31,503 nucleotides of DNA from positions 1 to 31,503 of the forward strand of contig JBBPYC010000049.1 in NCBI GenBank assembly GCA_038200275.1, given 5' to 3'. The notes below the pieces were generated by a model that was not told the DNA's origin, ran no database searches, and worked only from the letters and a program-made list of their open reading frames with translations. Made by a program: the position numbers and the translations under genes. This document shows positions 17,381-25,781 of the stretch, piece after piece (the first letter of the stretch is position 1; the number at the start of each line of letters is the position of its first letter). This DNA comes from JBBPYC01 sp038200275. GTDB lineage: Bacteria; Pseudomonadota; Gammaproteobacteria; Burkholderiales; Burkholderiaceae_C.

Positions 17381-17833
17381 ATGATGTTGGAATCCCTGCT
17401 CGCCTACGCCCATTTCGTCGCGATCCTTGCGATGGTCGTTTTCCTCGGCAGCGAGGCCGCGCTGACAAGAATCGAATGGCTGAATGCCCCCGTGGTGACG
17501 CGGCTGGTGCGTGTCGATGCCATCTACGCAGCGGCGGCGGTCACGGTGTTGGCGACCGGCGTCGCGCGCACGGTCTGGGGCGTCAAGGGTGTTGGGTATT
17601 ACTGGAGCAACCCGCTGCTGTACGTCAAGCTCGGGCTGTTCCTGACGATTGCGCTGCTGTCGATCAGGCCGACGTTCGCATTTCGACGCTGGCAGCGTGC
17701 GATTGCGGCGGATGGAAGCTTGCCCGCTGCCACCGAGATCAAGCAGATGCGGCAGCTCGTGATGATCGAGGCGCACTTGCTGATGCTAATCCCGCTGGCC
17801 GCGGCGTTCCTGGCGCGCGGTTACGGCAGCTGA
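17381..17833 (+). CDS. DUF2214 membrane protein
   Basis: 150 residues with four predicted membrane helices (about residues 5-24, 48-66, 80-98 and 128-146). It carries the family pattern VFLGSEAALTRIEWLN near residue 20, VRVDAIYAAAAV near 44, and GVGYYWSNPLLYVKLGLF near 73. The function of DUF2214 is unknown. It may be expressed alone: the divergent TAXI operon is upstream and decayed DNA is downstream. A second ATG one codon later (17384) is also possible. Confidence 0.88.
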   Translation: MMLESLLAYAHFVAILAMVVFLGSEAALTRIEWLNAPVVTRLVRVDAIYAAAAVTVLATGVARTVWGVKGVGYYWSNPLLYVKLGLFLTIALLSIRPTFAFRRWQRAIAADGSLPAATEIKQMRQLVMIEAHLLMLIPLAAAFLARGYGS

Positions 17834-17879
17834 CTGACAGAAAAGCTGCAGACGATCGACGCTGGTGATGTTCAGCGGA

Positions 17880-18340
17880 ACAACTGCCTCATCCCGACGT
17901 TGTTCCAGTAGCCTCTCACCGTCTGGAACGCGAATCAGGTTGCCGCCAAGCGGCAGCGGTTTCACACCGGTCTGCCGAATCGCGCCGACGTGCGCGCACA
18001 GCCCGAGCGCGGCCATTGCCATCGCGAGCAGCACGGTAGCGTGCCCCGCATGACGACTGCGGTCAGTACGCTTCCCGTGCCGACCTGGCCTACCTGTTGA
18101 AAGGTGATGCACAGGCCGAACAGGACGAGGCCGGCCCGCAGCAGCATGTTCTGCGAGAGATCGACCCCCCGCACCCGTGACCGGTGCAATCGCCGGAAAG
18201 AACGTGTCGCCCGCGATGATGCCGAACAGCACCGCAAACGTCAGTGCGCTTGAAGACAGGTCGTTGGCCCACGCCATCCAGGTCACCAGCATGACCGCCG
18301 CAGCAACGGCCCGCTGACGTTGGGTGCAACGTTCTGGCTG
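17880..18340 (-). pseudogene. remnant of a YeiH-family (UPF0324) putative sulfate exporter
   Basis: On the minus strand the pieces run in family order but in different frames: SALTFAVLFGIIAGDTFFP and AIAPVTGAG, then VDLSQNMLLRAGLVLFGLCI and TFQQVGQVGTGSVLTAVVM, then ATVLLAMAMAALGLCAHVGA. The middle third of the protein, between VVM and ATVLLA, is missing, so there is an internal deletion as well as frameshifts. YeiH is a multi-helix membrane protein; the remnant cannot fold as one. The adjacent LysR fragment on the opposite strand matches the usual divergent arrangement of yeiH with a YeiE-type regulator. Confidence 0.7.
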
Positions 18341-18700
18341 CGGCGCAAAGCCGCATCCGGTATCCGCGCCGCGGCCGAGCACATCCTGTTCACGCTCGAC
18401 ATCCGGCCGGCGCGCAGTGCGGAGCTCGGCAGCAAAATGTGCATCGCCCGTTCGGTTGCGGCCGGCGCGGGCATTGCAATCCTGCCGCGCCGCGCAGTGC
18501 GCGATCCGCTACGGCTCGGTGAATTGGCCGAGTGGGCGGGGCCGGCTGCCAGTGGCACTGCGTGGCTGCGGCCGTTGTGGCTGTTGCAGTTGCAGTTGCA
18601 GGATCGCCCCCAGTCACCGCCAGCACGCGCATTCAGCAAGCTGGTCGACAACAGCCCGACGTCAGCCCAGGCCGGCAAGCCTTCGAAAGTCGCCCCCTAA
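18320..18700 (+). pseudogene. C-terminal fragment of a LysR regulator (YeiE/CysB-like)
   Basis: The frame gives ILFTLDIRPARSAELGSKMC, then IARSVAAGAGIAILPRRAVR, DPLRLGELAEW and SPPARAFSKLVD. This is the second half of a LysR effector-binding domain (ELGSNEAIKRAVAAGLGI-like consensus), ending 9 bp before argS. The DNA-binding domain and first effector half are absent; instead the 5' side abuts the decayed yeiH. It is a fragment and not expected to bind DNA. Confidence 0.65.
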
Positions 18701-18709
18701 AATCGCCCG

Positions 18710-20401
18710 ATGATTTTGGCGACTGAAGAACTGCTTGCGGCTTATGCCGACGTGTTGGCGCGCGTCGCCCCCGAATCGGATGCGCGCGCCGCGTTCGAAT
18801 CGCCGAAAGTCGCTGCGCACGGCGACTTCGCGATCACCTCGGCGATGCAGCTGGCTAAGTCGCTGCGCTCGAACCCGCGCGCGTTGGCCGAAACATTGCG
18901 CGCCGAATTGCTGGCCGAACCGACGTTCCAGCGCTGGGTTGAATCGGTCGAGATCGCCGGCCCCGGCTTCATCAACATCCGCCTGAAACCCGCTGCCAAG
19001 CAGCAGGGCGTGCACGACGTGCTCGCGCAGCAGCACCGCTATGGCTGGCAGCCGGAACGCGCGCAAGACAAGGTGCTGGTCGAATTCGTCTCGGCCAATC
19101 CGACCGGCCCGCTGCACGTCGGCCACGGCCGGCAGGCGGCGCTTGGCGACGCGATCTGCAACCTGCTCGAGACGCAGGGCCTGCAGGTGGCCCGCGAGTT
19201 CTATTACAACGATGCGGGTCGCCAGATCGCGACACTCGCCGAATCGGTACAACTCCGAGCACGCGGGTTGAAACCCGGCGACGCCGACTGGCCAGAAGTG
19301 GCCTACAACGGCGACTACATCGCCGACATCGCAGCCGACTTTCTCGCGAAGAAAACCGTGCAGTCGGATGACCGTGCGCCGGTGGCGTCCAATGGCGATG
19401 TGACCGATCTGGACGCGATGCGCGCGTTCGCCGTGGCCTATCTGCGGCATGAGCAGGACAAGGATCTGACCGCGTTCGGCGTGCGCTTCGACCGTTATTT
19501 TCTCGAGTCGAGCCTCTACACGAGCGGCGCGGTGGCGGACGTGGTCGAGCAACTCGTCGCCTCCGGTCATGCCTATGAGCAAGACGGCGCGCTGTGGCTC
19601 CGATCGACTGCGTTCGGTGACGATAAAGACCGCGTGATGCGCAAGTCAGACGGCAGCTACACCTACTTCGTGCCCGATGTTGCCTATCATCTGGACAAGT
19701 GGCAACGCGGTTTTGCGCGCGCCGTGAACATCCAGGGCACCGACCACCACGGCACCATCGCCCGCGTGCGCGCCGGGCTGCAGGCCTTGTCGGGGCAGCA
19801 GGACTTGGGCATTCCGGCCGGCTACCCCGACTACGTGCTGCATACGATGGTGCGGGTCGTGCGTGGCGGTGAGGAGGTGAAGATATCGAAGCGTGCGGGC
19901 AGCTATGTCACCTTGCGCGATCTCATCGACTGGACCAGTCGGGACGCGGTGCGGTTTTTCTTGCTCAGTCGCAAGCCCGATACCGAATACCTGTTCGATG
20001 TGGACTTGGCGCTTGCGCAGAACAACGACAACCCGGTCTACTACGTGCAGTACGCGCACGCGCGCATCTGCTCGGTGCTCGGGGCATGGGGTGGGAACGA
20101 GCAGCAACTCGCGCACGTCGATCTGGCACCGCTGACCAGCCGCGAAGCGCTTGCGCTGGCCGCGCTGCTGGCCAAATACCCGGCGATGCTGAGCGCAGCA
20201 GCGGCGGACTTTGCGCCGCACGACATCGGTTTTTACTTGCGCGAGCTCGCAGCCAGCTATCACAGCTATTACGACGCGGAGCGCATTCTGGTGCCCGAGG
20301 AGCCGGTGCGGCTGGCGCGGCTCGCGTTGGTCGCGGCGGTCGCGCAGGTGATCCGAAACGGGTTGGCGTTGCTGGGTGTCGGCGCACCGCGCAAGATGTG
20401 A
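18710..20401 (+). CDS. argS: arginyl-tRNA synthetase
   Basis: 563 residues. The N-terminal Add1 domain (residues about 1-115) is followed by the class I catalytic core with the HIGH-type motif SANPTGPLHVGHGRQAALGD near residue 130 and the KMSKS-type loop EEVKISKRAGSYVTLRDLI near 390. The C-terminal DALR anticodon-binding domain includes NPVYYVQYAHARICSVL. It charges tRNA-Arg with arginine in the cytoplasm and is essential. The ATG at 18710 starts at the expected N-terminus. It heads a same-strand group with the SPOR and DsbA genes, an order familiar in Burkholderiales. Confidence 0.98.
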   Translation: MILATEELLAAYADVLARVAPESDARAAFESPKVAAHGDFAITSAMQLAKSLRSNPRALAETLRAELLAEPTFQRWVESVEIAGPGFINIRLKPAAKQQGVHDVLAQQHRYGWQPERAQDKVLVEFVSANPTGPLHVGHGRQAALGDAICNLLETQGLQVAREFYYNDAGRQIATLAESVQLRARGLKPGDADWPEVAYNGDYIADIAADFLAKKTVQSDDRAPVASNGDVTDLDAMRAFAVAYLRHEQDKDLTAFGVRFDRYFLESSLYTSGAVADVVEQLVASGHAYEQDGALWLRSTAFGDDKDRVMRKSDGSYTYFVPDVAYHLDKWQRGFARAVNIQGTDHHGTIARVRAGLQALSGQQDLGIPAGYPDYVLHTMVRVVRGGEEVKISKRAGSYVTLRDLIDWTSRDAVRFFLLSRKPDTEYLFDVDLALAQNNDNPVYYVQYAHARICSVLGAWGGNEQQLAHVDLAPLTSREALALAALLAKYPAMLSAAAADFAPHDIGFYLRELAASYHSYYDAERILVPEEPVRLARLALVAAVAQVIRNGLALLGVGAPRKM

Positions 20402-20468
20402 GAACAGCATGCTCGACCTCAATAAGGCAACGCCGCGAAATCCAACGGTGAGACGGGAACATATCGAA

Positions 20469-21221
20469 ATGAACAAACAGTTTGGTGGAACCGTGCTGGG
20501 CCTGCTGATCGGCGCAGGCGTCGGGCTTGCCGTGGCGTTGCTGGTTGCGGTCTATGTGTCCAAAGTGCCGGTGCCGTTCACAGACGCGCGCACTGCGGCT
20601 GTCAACGGCGCCGAGCGTGACGCGTCGGAAGCGAAGAAGAACAAGGATTGGGACCCGAACGGCGCTTTGTCCAGCAAAGGGCGGGTGCCGACGCCCCCTG
20701 CGGCCCAGACGCCGAACCTCGGGGGCGTGCGTAACCCCGTCGCACTGCCACCGCTTGAAGCGCCTGCGGTGGTCGGCAGCAGCAGTCTGAGCAGAAACAG
20801 TACCAGCAGCAGTGGCGGCACGAGCAACGGCAACATCATGGACAACAGCACCCTCGGCAACAGCCGTCCTGCGGTGGTCGCGAAGGCCGATCCGCGCGCG
20901 GGCATGGGCGATCCATTGGGCGAGTTGGCGCGCAGCCGCATCGGCTCGACCGCAAGCAACAGCGGCGCGAGTGCATCGGCCGATCCGTTCGCGTATTTCG
21001 TCCAGGCCGGTGCGTTCCGCGGACCAGGCGAGGCCGACGCGCAGCGGGCCAAGCTCGCGATCATGGGGATGGAAGCACAGGTGTCCGAGCGGGAACAAGC
21101 GGGCCGCGTCATGTACCGCGTGCGCATCGGCCCGTTTGGACGTAAGGACGACGCGGACCGAACCAAGGAAAAGCTCGACGATGCGGGCTTGCAAACCGCG
21201 CTGGTTCGCGTGAACAAATAA
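20469..21221 (+). CDS. SPOR-domain protein (FtsN-like)
   Basis: 250 residues. A short cytoplasmic start (MNKQFGGT) is followed by one membrane helix (residues about 8-31) and VSKVPVPFTDA. A long low-complexity linker rich in Ser, Asn and Gly (residues about 60-170) leads to a C-terminal SPOR domain beginning YFVQAGAFRGPGEADAQRAK and ending MYRVRIGPFGRKDDADRTKE. SPOR domains bind denuded peptidoglycan at the division septum, so this is probably the FtsN-like division protein. The ATG at 20469 is preferred because it puts the membrane helix at the N-terminus; in-frame ATGs at 20376 and 20409 would overlap or nearly overlap argS. Confidence 0.9.
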   Translation: MNKQFGGTVLGLLIGAGVGLAVALLVAVYVSKVPVPFTDARTAAVNGAERDASEAKKNKDWDPNGALSSKGRVPTPPAAQTPNLGGVRNPVALPPLEAPAVVGSSSLSRNSTSSSGGTSNGNIMDNSTLGNSRPAVVAKADPRAGMGDPLGELARSRIGSTASNSGASASADPFAYFVQAGAFRGPGEADAQRAKLAIMGMEAQVSEREQAGRVMYRVRIGPFGRKDDADRTKEKLDDAGLQTALVRVNK

Positions 21222-21349
21222 GCGCGCCAAGGCACCAGCCCTGCCAGCCGTCCAATCCCCCACGGGTGGTACTGAACTTAATGCAGACGGCGCCGGTCTA
21301 TCTCCGGTTTGCCCATTCATCCAACGAATTTTCCAAAAGGAGCCATCAA

Positions 21350-22015
21350 ATGAAACGTCGTGAATTCTCCCGCTCGGCTGCTGCAGCCGGCGCCTTTGTC
21401 GCACTCAGCGGCGCTGCCGTCACACCAGCCTGGGCGCAGGGCCCCAGCGTCAAGCCGAAAGCCGGTTCCGACTACCTGCAGCTCGACAAGCGCGTGGCAA
21501 CGGAAGCACCTGCAGGCAAGATCGAGGTGATCGAGTTCTTTTGGTACAACTGCCCGCACTGCAGCGCGTTCGAGCCGCGCTTTGAGAACTGGAAGAAAAG
21601 CGCACCGCCGGAAGTGATGGTGCGCCGCGTGCCGGTGTCGTTCCGGGACGACTTTCTGCCGCAGCAGAAGCTCTACTACACGCTTGAAGCGCTCGGCCAG
21701 ACCGACGCACTTCACGGCAAAGTATTCCAAGCGATCCACACCGAGCGCGTGCCGCTGAACAAGGACGACCAGATCGTCGCCTGGGCCGTCAAGCAGGGGC
21801 TGGACAAAGACAAGTTCGTCGAGGCTTACAACTCGTTCGGCGTGGCCACCAACGCGCGCCGTGCCACGCAGTTGCAGGACGCCTACAAAGTCGGCGGCGT
21901 GCCGGCGCTGGGTATTGCGGGCCGCTACTACGTTGACGGGACACTGGCTGGCAGCATGGAGCGTGCGTTGCAGGTCACCGAGTACCTGCTGGCCGACCTG
22001 CGCAAAGGCAGCTAG
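21350..22015 (+). CDS. dsbA: periplasmic thiol:disulfide oxidoreductase, DsbA family
   Basis: 221 residues. A twin-basic signal peptide (MKRREFSRSAAAAG..., cleavage near AWA-QG) exports it. The thioredoxin fold carries the active site CPHC (Cys68-Cys71, in FFWYNCPHCSAFEP), a DsbA helical insert, and the cis-proline loop VGGVPALGIAGRYYVDG. It introduces disulphide bonds into exported proteins. The start is fixed by a good ribosome-binding site (AAAGGAG, about 8 bp before ATG at 21350); upstream in-frame starts lack one. It follows the SPOR gene on the same strand. Confidence 0.94.
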   Translation: MKRREFSRSAAAAGAFVALSGAAVTPAWAQGPSVKPKAGSDYLQLDKRVATEAPAGKIEVIEFFWYNCPHCSAFEPRFENWKKSAPPEVMVRRVPVSFRDDFLPQQKLYYTLEALGQTDALHGKVFQAIHTERVPLNKDDQIVAWAVKQGLDKDKFVEAYNSFGVATNARRATQLQDAYKVGGVPALGIAGRYYVDGTLAGSMERALQVTEYLLADLRKGS

Positions 22016-22134
22016 CCAAGTCAGATCAACCGGGGCAGACGGCGGGATTGCTCAGAGATTCCGTCGGATCCCGGTGTCGGAACACCGTGCTGCGCTGCGC
22101 ACGCGCGGCACCCACCGACGTGTAGCGGATCGAC

Positions 22135-22167
22135 CATCAATTGATGCATGAGCAGACGCTGCATCAA
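22135..22167. promoter_or_regulatory. nested palindromes between dsbA and lptA
   Basis: CATCAATTGATG (22135-22146) is a perfect 12-bp palindrome. It overlaps a longer inverted repeat, TTGATGCA (22141-22148), an 11-bp spacer, then TGCATCAA (22160-22167). There is no T-tract, so a terminator is unlikely. It lies about 135 bp upstream of lptA and could be an operator. The rest of the gap (22016-22303) shows no gene; a TACAAT -10-like hexamer occurs at 22276-22281 without a convincing -35. Confidence 0.4.
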
Positions 22168-22303
22168 TGTTTCAGACTTCAACCGATTTCCTGCAGCCAG
22201 CGGATCGGGCCTGAATCGTGCGGGATTACCGCGCTGGGGCGCCTGATGATCCAAGCCAAACCCAGCAGCGCTGCGTACAATGGCCAGCAAGAATCATGCC
22301 TTC

Positions 22304-22987
22304 ATGAACCCAATATCTTTGCCTTTCTCGAGCCTCGGCTTGGTTTGCAGTGCGCTGTCGTTGCTGCTTACCCTGTCGGTATTGCCTGCCCACGCAGAAA
22401 AAGCCGATTCAGCCAAACCGATGAACATCGAGGCCGACGCACTGCGCTATGACGACCTGAAGCAGACCAGCGTATTCACCGGGCGGGTCGTGCTGACCAA
22501 GGGCACCATCCAGATCCGCGGCGCCCGTCTCGAAGTCCGGCAGGATCCACAGGGCTACCAGCACGCCGTGGTCACGGCCGGACCGGAGAAACTCGCGTTC
22601 TTCCGGCAAAAACGTGAAGGGCTCGACGAGTTCATTGAGGGTGAAAGCCGTACGATCGAGTTTGACGGCCGCGCCGACACCATCAAGTTTCTGCGCGACG
22701 CCGAATTGCGCCGCTACCGGGGCGCGACGTTGGGCGATGAAGTCAGCGGCGCGTTGATCGTCTACCAAAACACCACCGACGTATTTACTGTGGACGGCGC
22801 GCCGTCCAACATCACCGGCCGGGGCACGCCTTCCGCCGACAGCGGCCGTGCAAATGGCCGCGTGCGCGCCGTGCTGATCCCGCAAAATGCGTCGCAGCCC
22901 GGCAAGCCGTCTGCTGCCTCGCCGTCGGCGGCCCCGGCCAATCCGGCGCTGCGTCCCAGCAACCGACTGGGCGAAGGCCGCAATTGA
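22304..22987 (+). CDS. lptA: LPS transport periplasmic protein LptA
   Basis: 227 residues from the ATG at 22304. The signal peptide (LGLVCSALSLLLTLSVLPAHA) is followed by the OstA/LptA beta-jellyroll: PMNIEADALRYDDLKQTSVF, TGRVVLTKGTIQIRGARLEV, FDGRADTIKFLRDAELRRYR and GDEVSGALIVYQNTTDVFTV. LptA forms the periplasmic bridge carrying lipopolysaccharide to the outer membrane. The C-terminal 40 residues are Pro/Ala/Ser-rich and probably disordered. An in-frame ATG at 22280 adds eight residues. Its stop overlaps the lptB start. Unusually, lptC, normally immediately upstream, is absent. Confidence 0.93.
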   Translation: MNPISLPFSSLGLVCSALSLLLTLSVLPAHAEKADSAKPMNIEADALRYDDLKQTSVFTGRVVLTKGTIQIRGARLEVRQDPQGYQHAVVTAGPEKLAFFRQKREGLDEFIEGESRTIEFDGRADTIKFLRDAELRRYRGATLGDEVSGALIVYQNTTDVFTVDGAPSNITGRGTPSADSGRANGRVRAVLIPQNASQPGKPSAASPSAAPANPALRPSNRLGEGRN

Positions 22988-23889
22988 AGCGAGACGGCGC
23001 TGCCGAACGCGGCGGCGCGGCCGCTGCTCAGTCGATCGAGCCCACCTTGGGCGCGTCGCACCATGCATTGCCGCCCGACAGCCAGATCGATCACGAACTC
23101 GACAGCCGGCTCGATAGCCTGGCGCCGAGCTCGCGCAGCGGCCTGCAGACAAGCCGGCTCGAAGCGCTGCACCTACGCAAGTCGTACGGTAGCCGCATGG
23201 TTGTCAAGGACGTGTCGCTGTCGGTGCAAAAAGGCGAAGTCGTCGGTCTGCTGGGCCCGAACGGTGCGGGCAAAACCACATCTTTTTACATGATCGTCGG
23301 GCTGGTGCGCTCGGACGGCGGGGACATCCGGATCGATGGCCAGTCGGTCGGGCACCTGCCGATCCACCGTCGCTCGCGGCTCGGGTTGTCCTATCTGCCC
23401 CAGGAGGCATCGATCTTTCGCAAGTTGAACGTGGCCGACAACGTGCGTGCGGTGCTCGAACTGCAGAAAGACGAGCGCGGCCGTGCGCTCTCGCGCGGCG
23501 AAGTCGAGCAACGACTGACGACATTGCTGAACGAGCTGCGCGTCGACCATCTGCGCGATTCACCCGCGCTGGCGCTCTCCGGCGGCGAACGGCGCCGGGT
23601 CGAGATCGCGCGTGCGCTGGCCACGCAGCCGCGTTTCATCCTGCTGGACGAACCGTTCGCGGGGATCGACCCGATTGCCGTGATCGAGATCCAGCGAATC
23701 ATCGGTTTTCTCAAGTCGCGCGGCATCGGTGTGCTGATCACCGACCATAACGTGCGCGAAACGCTGGGCATCTGCGACCACGCATTCATCATCAACGACG
23801 GCCACGTGCTGGCCCAGGGCACCCCGGCCGAGATCGTCGAAAACCCCGACGTGCGCCGCGTTTACTTGGGCGAACATTTCCGGATGTGA
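22984..23889 (+). CDS. lptB: LPS export ABC transporter ATP-binding protein LptB
   Basis: 301 residues. Walker A GLLGPNGAGKTTSFYM near residue 90, Q-loop YLPQEASIFRKL, signature LALSGGERRRVEIARA, Walker B FILLDEPFAGIDPIA and the H-loop LITDHNVRETL are all intact. LptB powers LPS extraction by LptFG in the inner membrane. The start is a TTG overlapping the lptA stop (TTGA), giving translational coupling. The ABC domain begins only near residue 58, so the protein has a polar N-terminal extension of about 55 residues compared with the usual 240-residue LptB; in-frame TTG codons at 23047 or slightly later could shorten it. Confidence 0.95.
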   Translation: MKRDGAAERGGAAAAQSIEPTLGASHHALPPDSQIDHELDSRLDSLAPSSRSGLQTSRLEALHLRKSYGSRMVVKDVSLSVQKGEVVGLLGPNGAGKTTSFYMIVGLVRSDGGDIRIDGQSVGHLPIHRRSRLGLSYLPQEASIFRKLNVADNVRAVLELQKDERGRALSRGEVEQRLTTLLNELRVDHLRDSPALALSGGERRRVEIARALATQPRFILLDEPFAGIDPIAVIEIQRIIGFLKSRGIGVLITDHNVRETLGICDHAFIINDGHVLAQGTPAEIVENPDVRRVYLGEHFRM

Positions 23890-24060
23890 TGAAGAAGCTC
23901 TCCCCCAGGCTTCGCTCCCTTCGGTCCGCTTTTGCCTTCCCCCTGACCGGGGGCGGCACCTATGGACCGGCAAAGCCGTCTCCCTGGCCCCTGCTTGAAT
24001 CCGGCGTGTGGCACTGGTGCGTCCTGGGGAACGACGTCTGCGCCTCTCGATCGACGGGAG
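23890..24060. repeat. structured intergenic repeat-like element between lptB and rpoN
   Basis: Right after lptB comes a GC-rich block with nested inverted repeats: CCCCCTGACCGGGGG forms one hairpin, flanked by GCTTTTGCC on the left and GGCAAAGC on the right. Its style (CCCCCAGGCTTCGCTCCCTT followed by a C5/G5 hairpin) resembles dispersed non-coding repeats I know from Burkholderiales genomes. Only one copy is in this window, so its repetitive nature is inference. It may also end or attenuate the lptAB transcript before rpoN. Confidence 0.45.
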
Positions 24061-24100
24061 AACGGGTTGCGACCCAATATGTGCTCGTGGGACGCTGCGC

Positions 24101-25726
24101 ATGACCCCAAGCCTTCAGCTGCGCACGTCGCAGCATCTCACGCTGACGCCGCAGTTGCAGCAGTCGATCCGGCTGCTGCAGTTGTCTACGCTCGAACTCA
24201 GCGCCGAGATCGAGCAGATGCTCGACGACAACCCGTTTCTGGAACGCAATGCCGATGAGGCGCCGCGCGAAGAGTTCGGACTCGATCGCTCGGATGCACC
24301 GGTACAAGAGGCCGATCGTGAAGCGGATCAAGAAAACTTCGATCGTGCTCCGGAATATGTAGCAGAACAGGCAGTCTCTACCATCGCATCCGACGCAAAG
24401 GAGTCGGAAACCGAGCCGCTCGGCAGCAGCGACGAGCCGGACTGGGACGGTGACGGCGGCAGCGACATCGCGCCCGACGACGGCGAATGGGGTGGCGAGG
24501 CGCCCGCGCACCGCAACAACCTCGACGGCGACAACATCGCCGATGCGACCGAACTGAGCTCCAGCCAGCTGTCGCTGCAGGACCATCTGCATCGGCAGGC
24601 GTTGTCGATGCGGCTCAGCGCCGAAGACAGCGCCGCACTGCGTTTCTTGATCGAGTCGCTGAACGACGACGGCTATCTGGAAGACACCCTCGAGTCGTTG
24701 GCCGAAGGGCTGGCTGGTGGAAGCGGCGAGGAAGCGCAGGCGTCGCGTGAGGAGTTGGTGCACCGTTTCACCGTCGCGCTGCGGCTGTTGCAGCACTTGG
24801 ACCCAGCCGGCATCGGCGCGCGCAATCTGGGCGAATGCCTGCGCTTGCAATTGCGCGCCATGCCGACAACGTCCGCGGCAACGATGACACCCGAGCAGGC
24901 CGCGGTGCACGACTGTGCACTGCGCATCTGCGCGCAACCGCTCGATCTGCTCGCGCGGCGCGATCTGCGCCGACTCGTGCATTTGTGCGGCCATGCAGAA
25001 GCGGACGTGCGCGCAGCGATCGCGCTGATCGCACGGCTGGAGCCGAAGCCGGGCCGCCGATTTGTCTCAGTCGAGCGCAACATCATCGTGCCCGATGTGA
25101 TCGTCGCAGCGATCGGCAACGGCGCGACACAACGCTTCTCGGTGCGGCTGAATCCGGACGTGATGCCCAAACTCAAGGTGCACGATTTGTATGCCAACGC
25201 GCTCAAGTCGCACCGCAGCGGCAGCGGCGATGCGGCCGGCCATGCAGCCCTGCAGCAGCGGCTACAGGAGGCACGCTGGTTCATCAAGAACATCCAGCAA
25301 CGCTTCGACACGATCCTGCGTGTGTCGAACGCGATCGTGGACCGGCAGAAAAGTTTTTTCACGCACGGTGCCTTGGCGATGCGCCCGCTGGTGCTGCGCG
25401 AGATCGCTGATGAGCTCGGCCTGCACGAGTCCACCATCAGCCGCGTGACCACCGCCAAGTACATGGCCACGCCGTTCGGCACCGTCGAGTTGAAATACTT
25501 TTTCGGCTCCGGCTTGAACACCGAGACCGGCGGCAATGCGTCCAGCACCGCGGTGCGCGCGTTGATCAAGCAGTTCGTATCGGCCGAAAACCCTGTCAAG
25601 CCGCTGTCCGACGGCGCGATCTCTGACATGTTGAAAGAGCAGGGGATCGAATGCGCGCGCCGCACCGTTGCCAAGTACCGCGAAGCTCTCAAAATCGCGC
25701 CGACGTCGCTCAGGCGGACGTTGTAG
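24101..25726 (+). CDS. rpoN: RNA polymerase sigma-54 factor
   Basis: 541 residues. Region I (residues 1-50) is the Gln/Leu-rich activator-responsive domain (LTLTPQLQQSIRLLQLSTLE). Region II (about 50-165) is a long acidic linker. The core-binding domain follows, then the helix-turn-helix (MRPLVLREIADELGLHESTI) and the RpoN box ARRTVAKYRE (Ala519-Glu528), which reads the -24 promoter element. All parts are intact. It directs transcription of nitrogen, motility and other genes with enhancer-binding activators. The ATG at 24101 (MTPSLQLRTSQHL) is the conventional N-terminus. The hpf and ptsN genes usually found downstream are missing. Confidence 0.97.
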   Translation: MTPSLQLRTSQHLTLTPQLQQSIRLLQLSTLELSAEIEQMLDDNPFLERNADEAPREEFGLDRSDAPVQEADREADQENFDRAPEYVAEQAVSTIASDAKESETEPLGSSDEPDWDGDGGSDIAPDDGEWGGEAPAHRNNLDGDNIADATELSSSQLSLQDHLHRQALSMRLSAEDSAALRFLIESLNDDGYLEDTLESLAEGLAGGSGEEAQASREELVHRFTVALRLLQHLDPAGIGARNLGECLRLQLRAMPTTSAATMTPEQAAVHDCALRICAQPLDLLARRDLRRLVHLCGHAEADVRAAIALIARLEPKPGRRFVSVERNIIVPDVIVAAIGNGATQRFSVRLNPDVMPKLKVHDLYANALKSHRSGSGDAAGHAALQQRLQEARWFIKNIQQRFDTILRVSNAIVDRQKSFFTHGALAMRPLVLREIADELGLHESTISRVTTAKYMATPFGTVELKYFFGSGLNTETGGNASSTAVRALIKQFVSAENPVKPLSDGAISDMLKEQGIECARRTVAKYREALKIAPTSLRRTL

Positions 25727-25734
25727 ACAAGGAC

Positions 25735-25778
25735 GGCGCCGCAGCCACTGGACCAAGTGCAGCTGCGGTCGCTGCGCC
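25735..25778. terminator. possible bidirectional terminator between convergent genes
   Basis: An interrupted stem, GGCGCCGCAGC ... GCTGCGGTCGCTGCGCC, spans the short gap between rpoN and the convergent membrane-protein gene. It is GC-rich but has a 16-nt loop and no T-tract, so support rests on position and pairing only. Confidence 0.3.
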
Positions 25779-25781
25779 ACC

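Noticed and set aside
11660..18700. The two LysR fragments as halves of one gene split by insertion of the intervening 6 kb
   Set aside because: They cover different halves of a LysR protein, but the second fits a YeiE-type regulator beside yeiH and nothing links the first to it. No mobile element or repeat flanks the intervening intact genes.
19965..21404. A 479-residue minus-strand frame across the end of argS and the SPOR gene
   Set aside because: Arg/Ala-rich antisense sequence opposite two confident genes; no recognisable domain.
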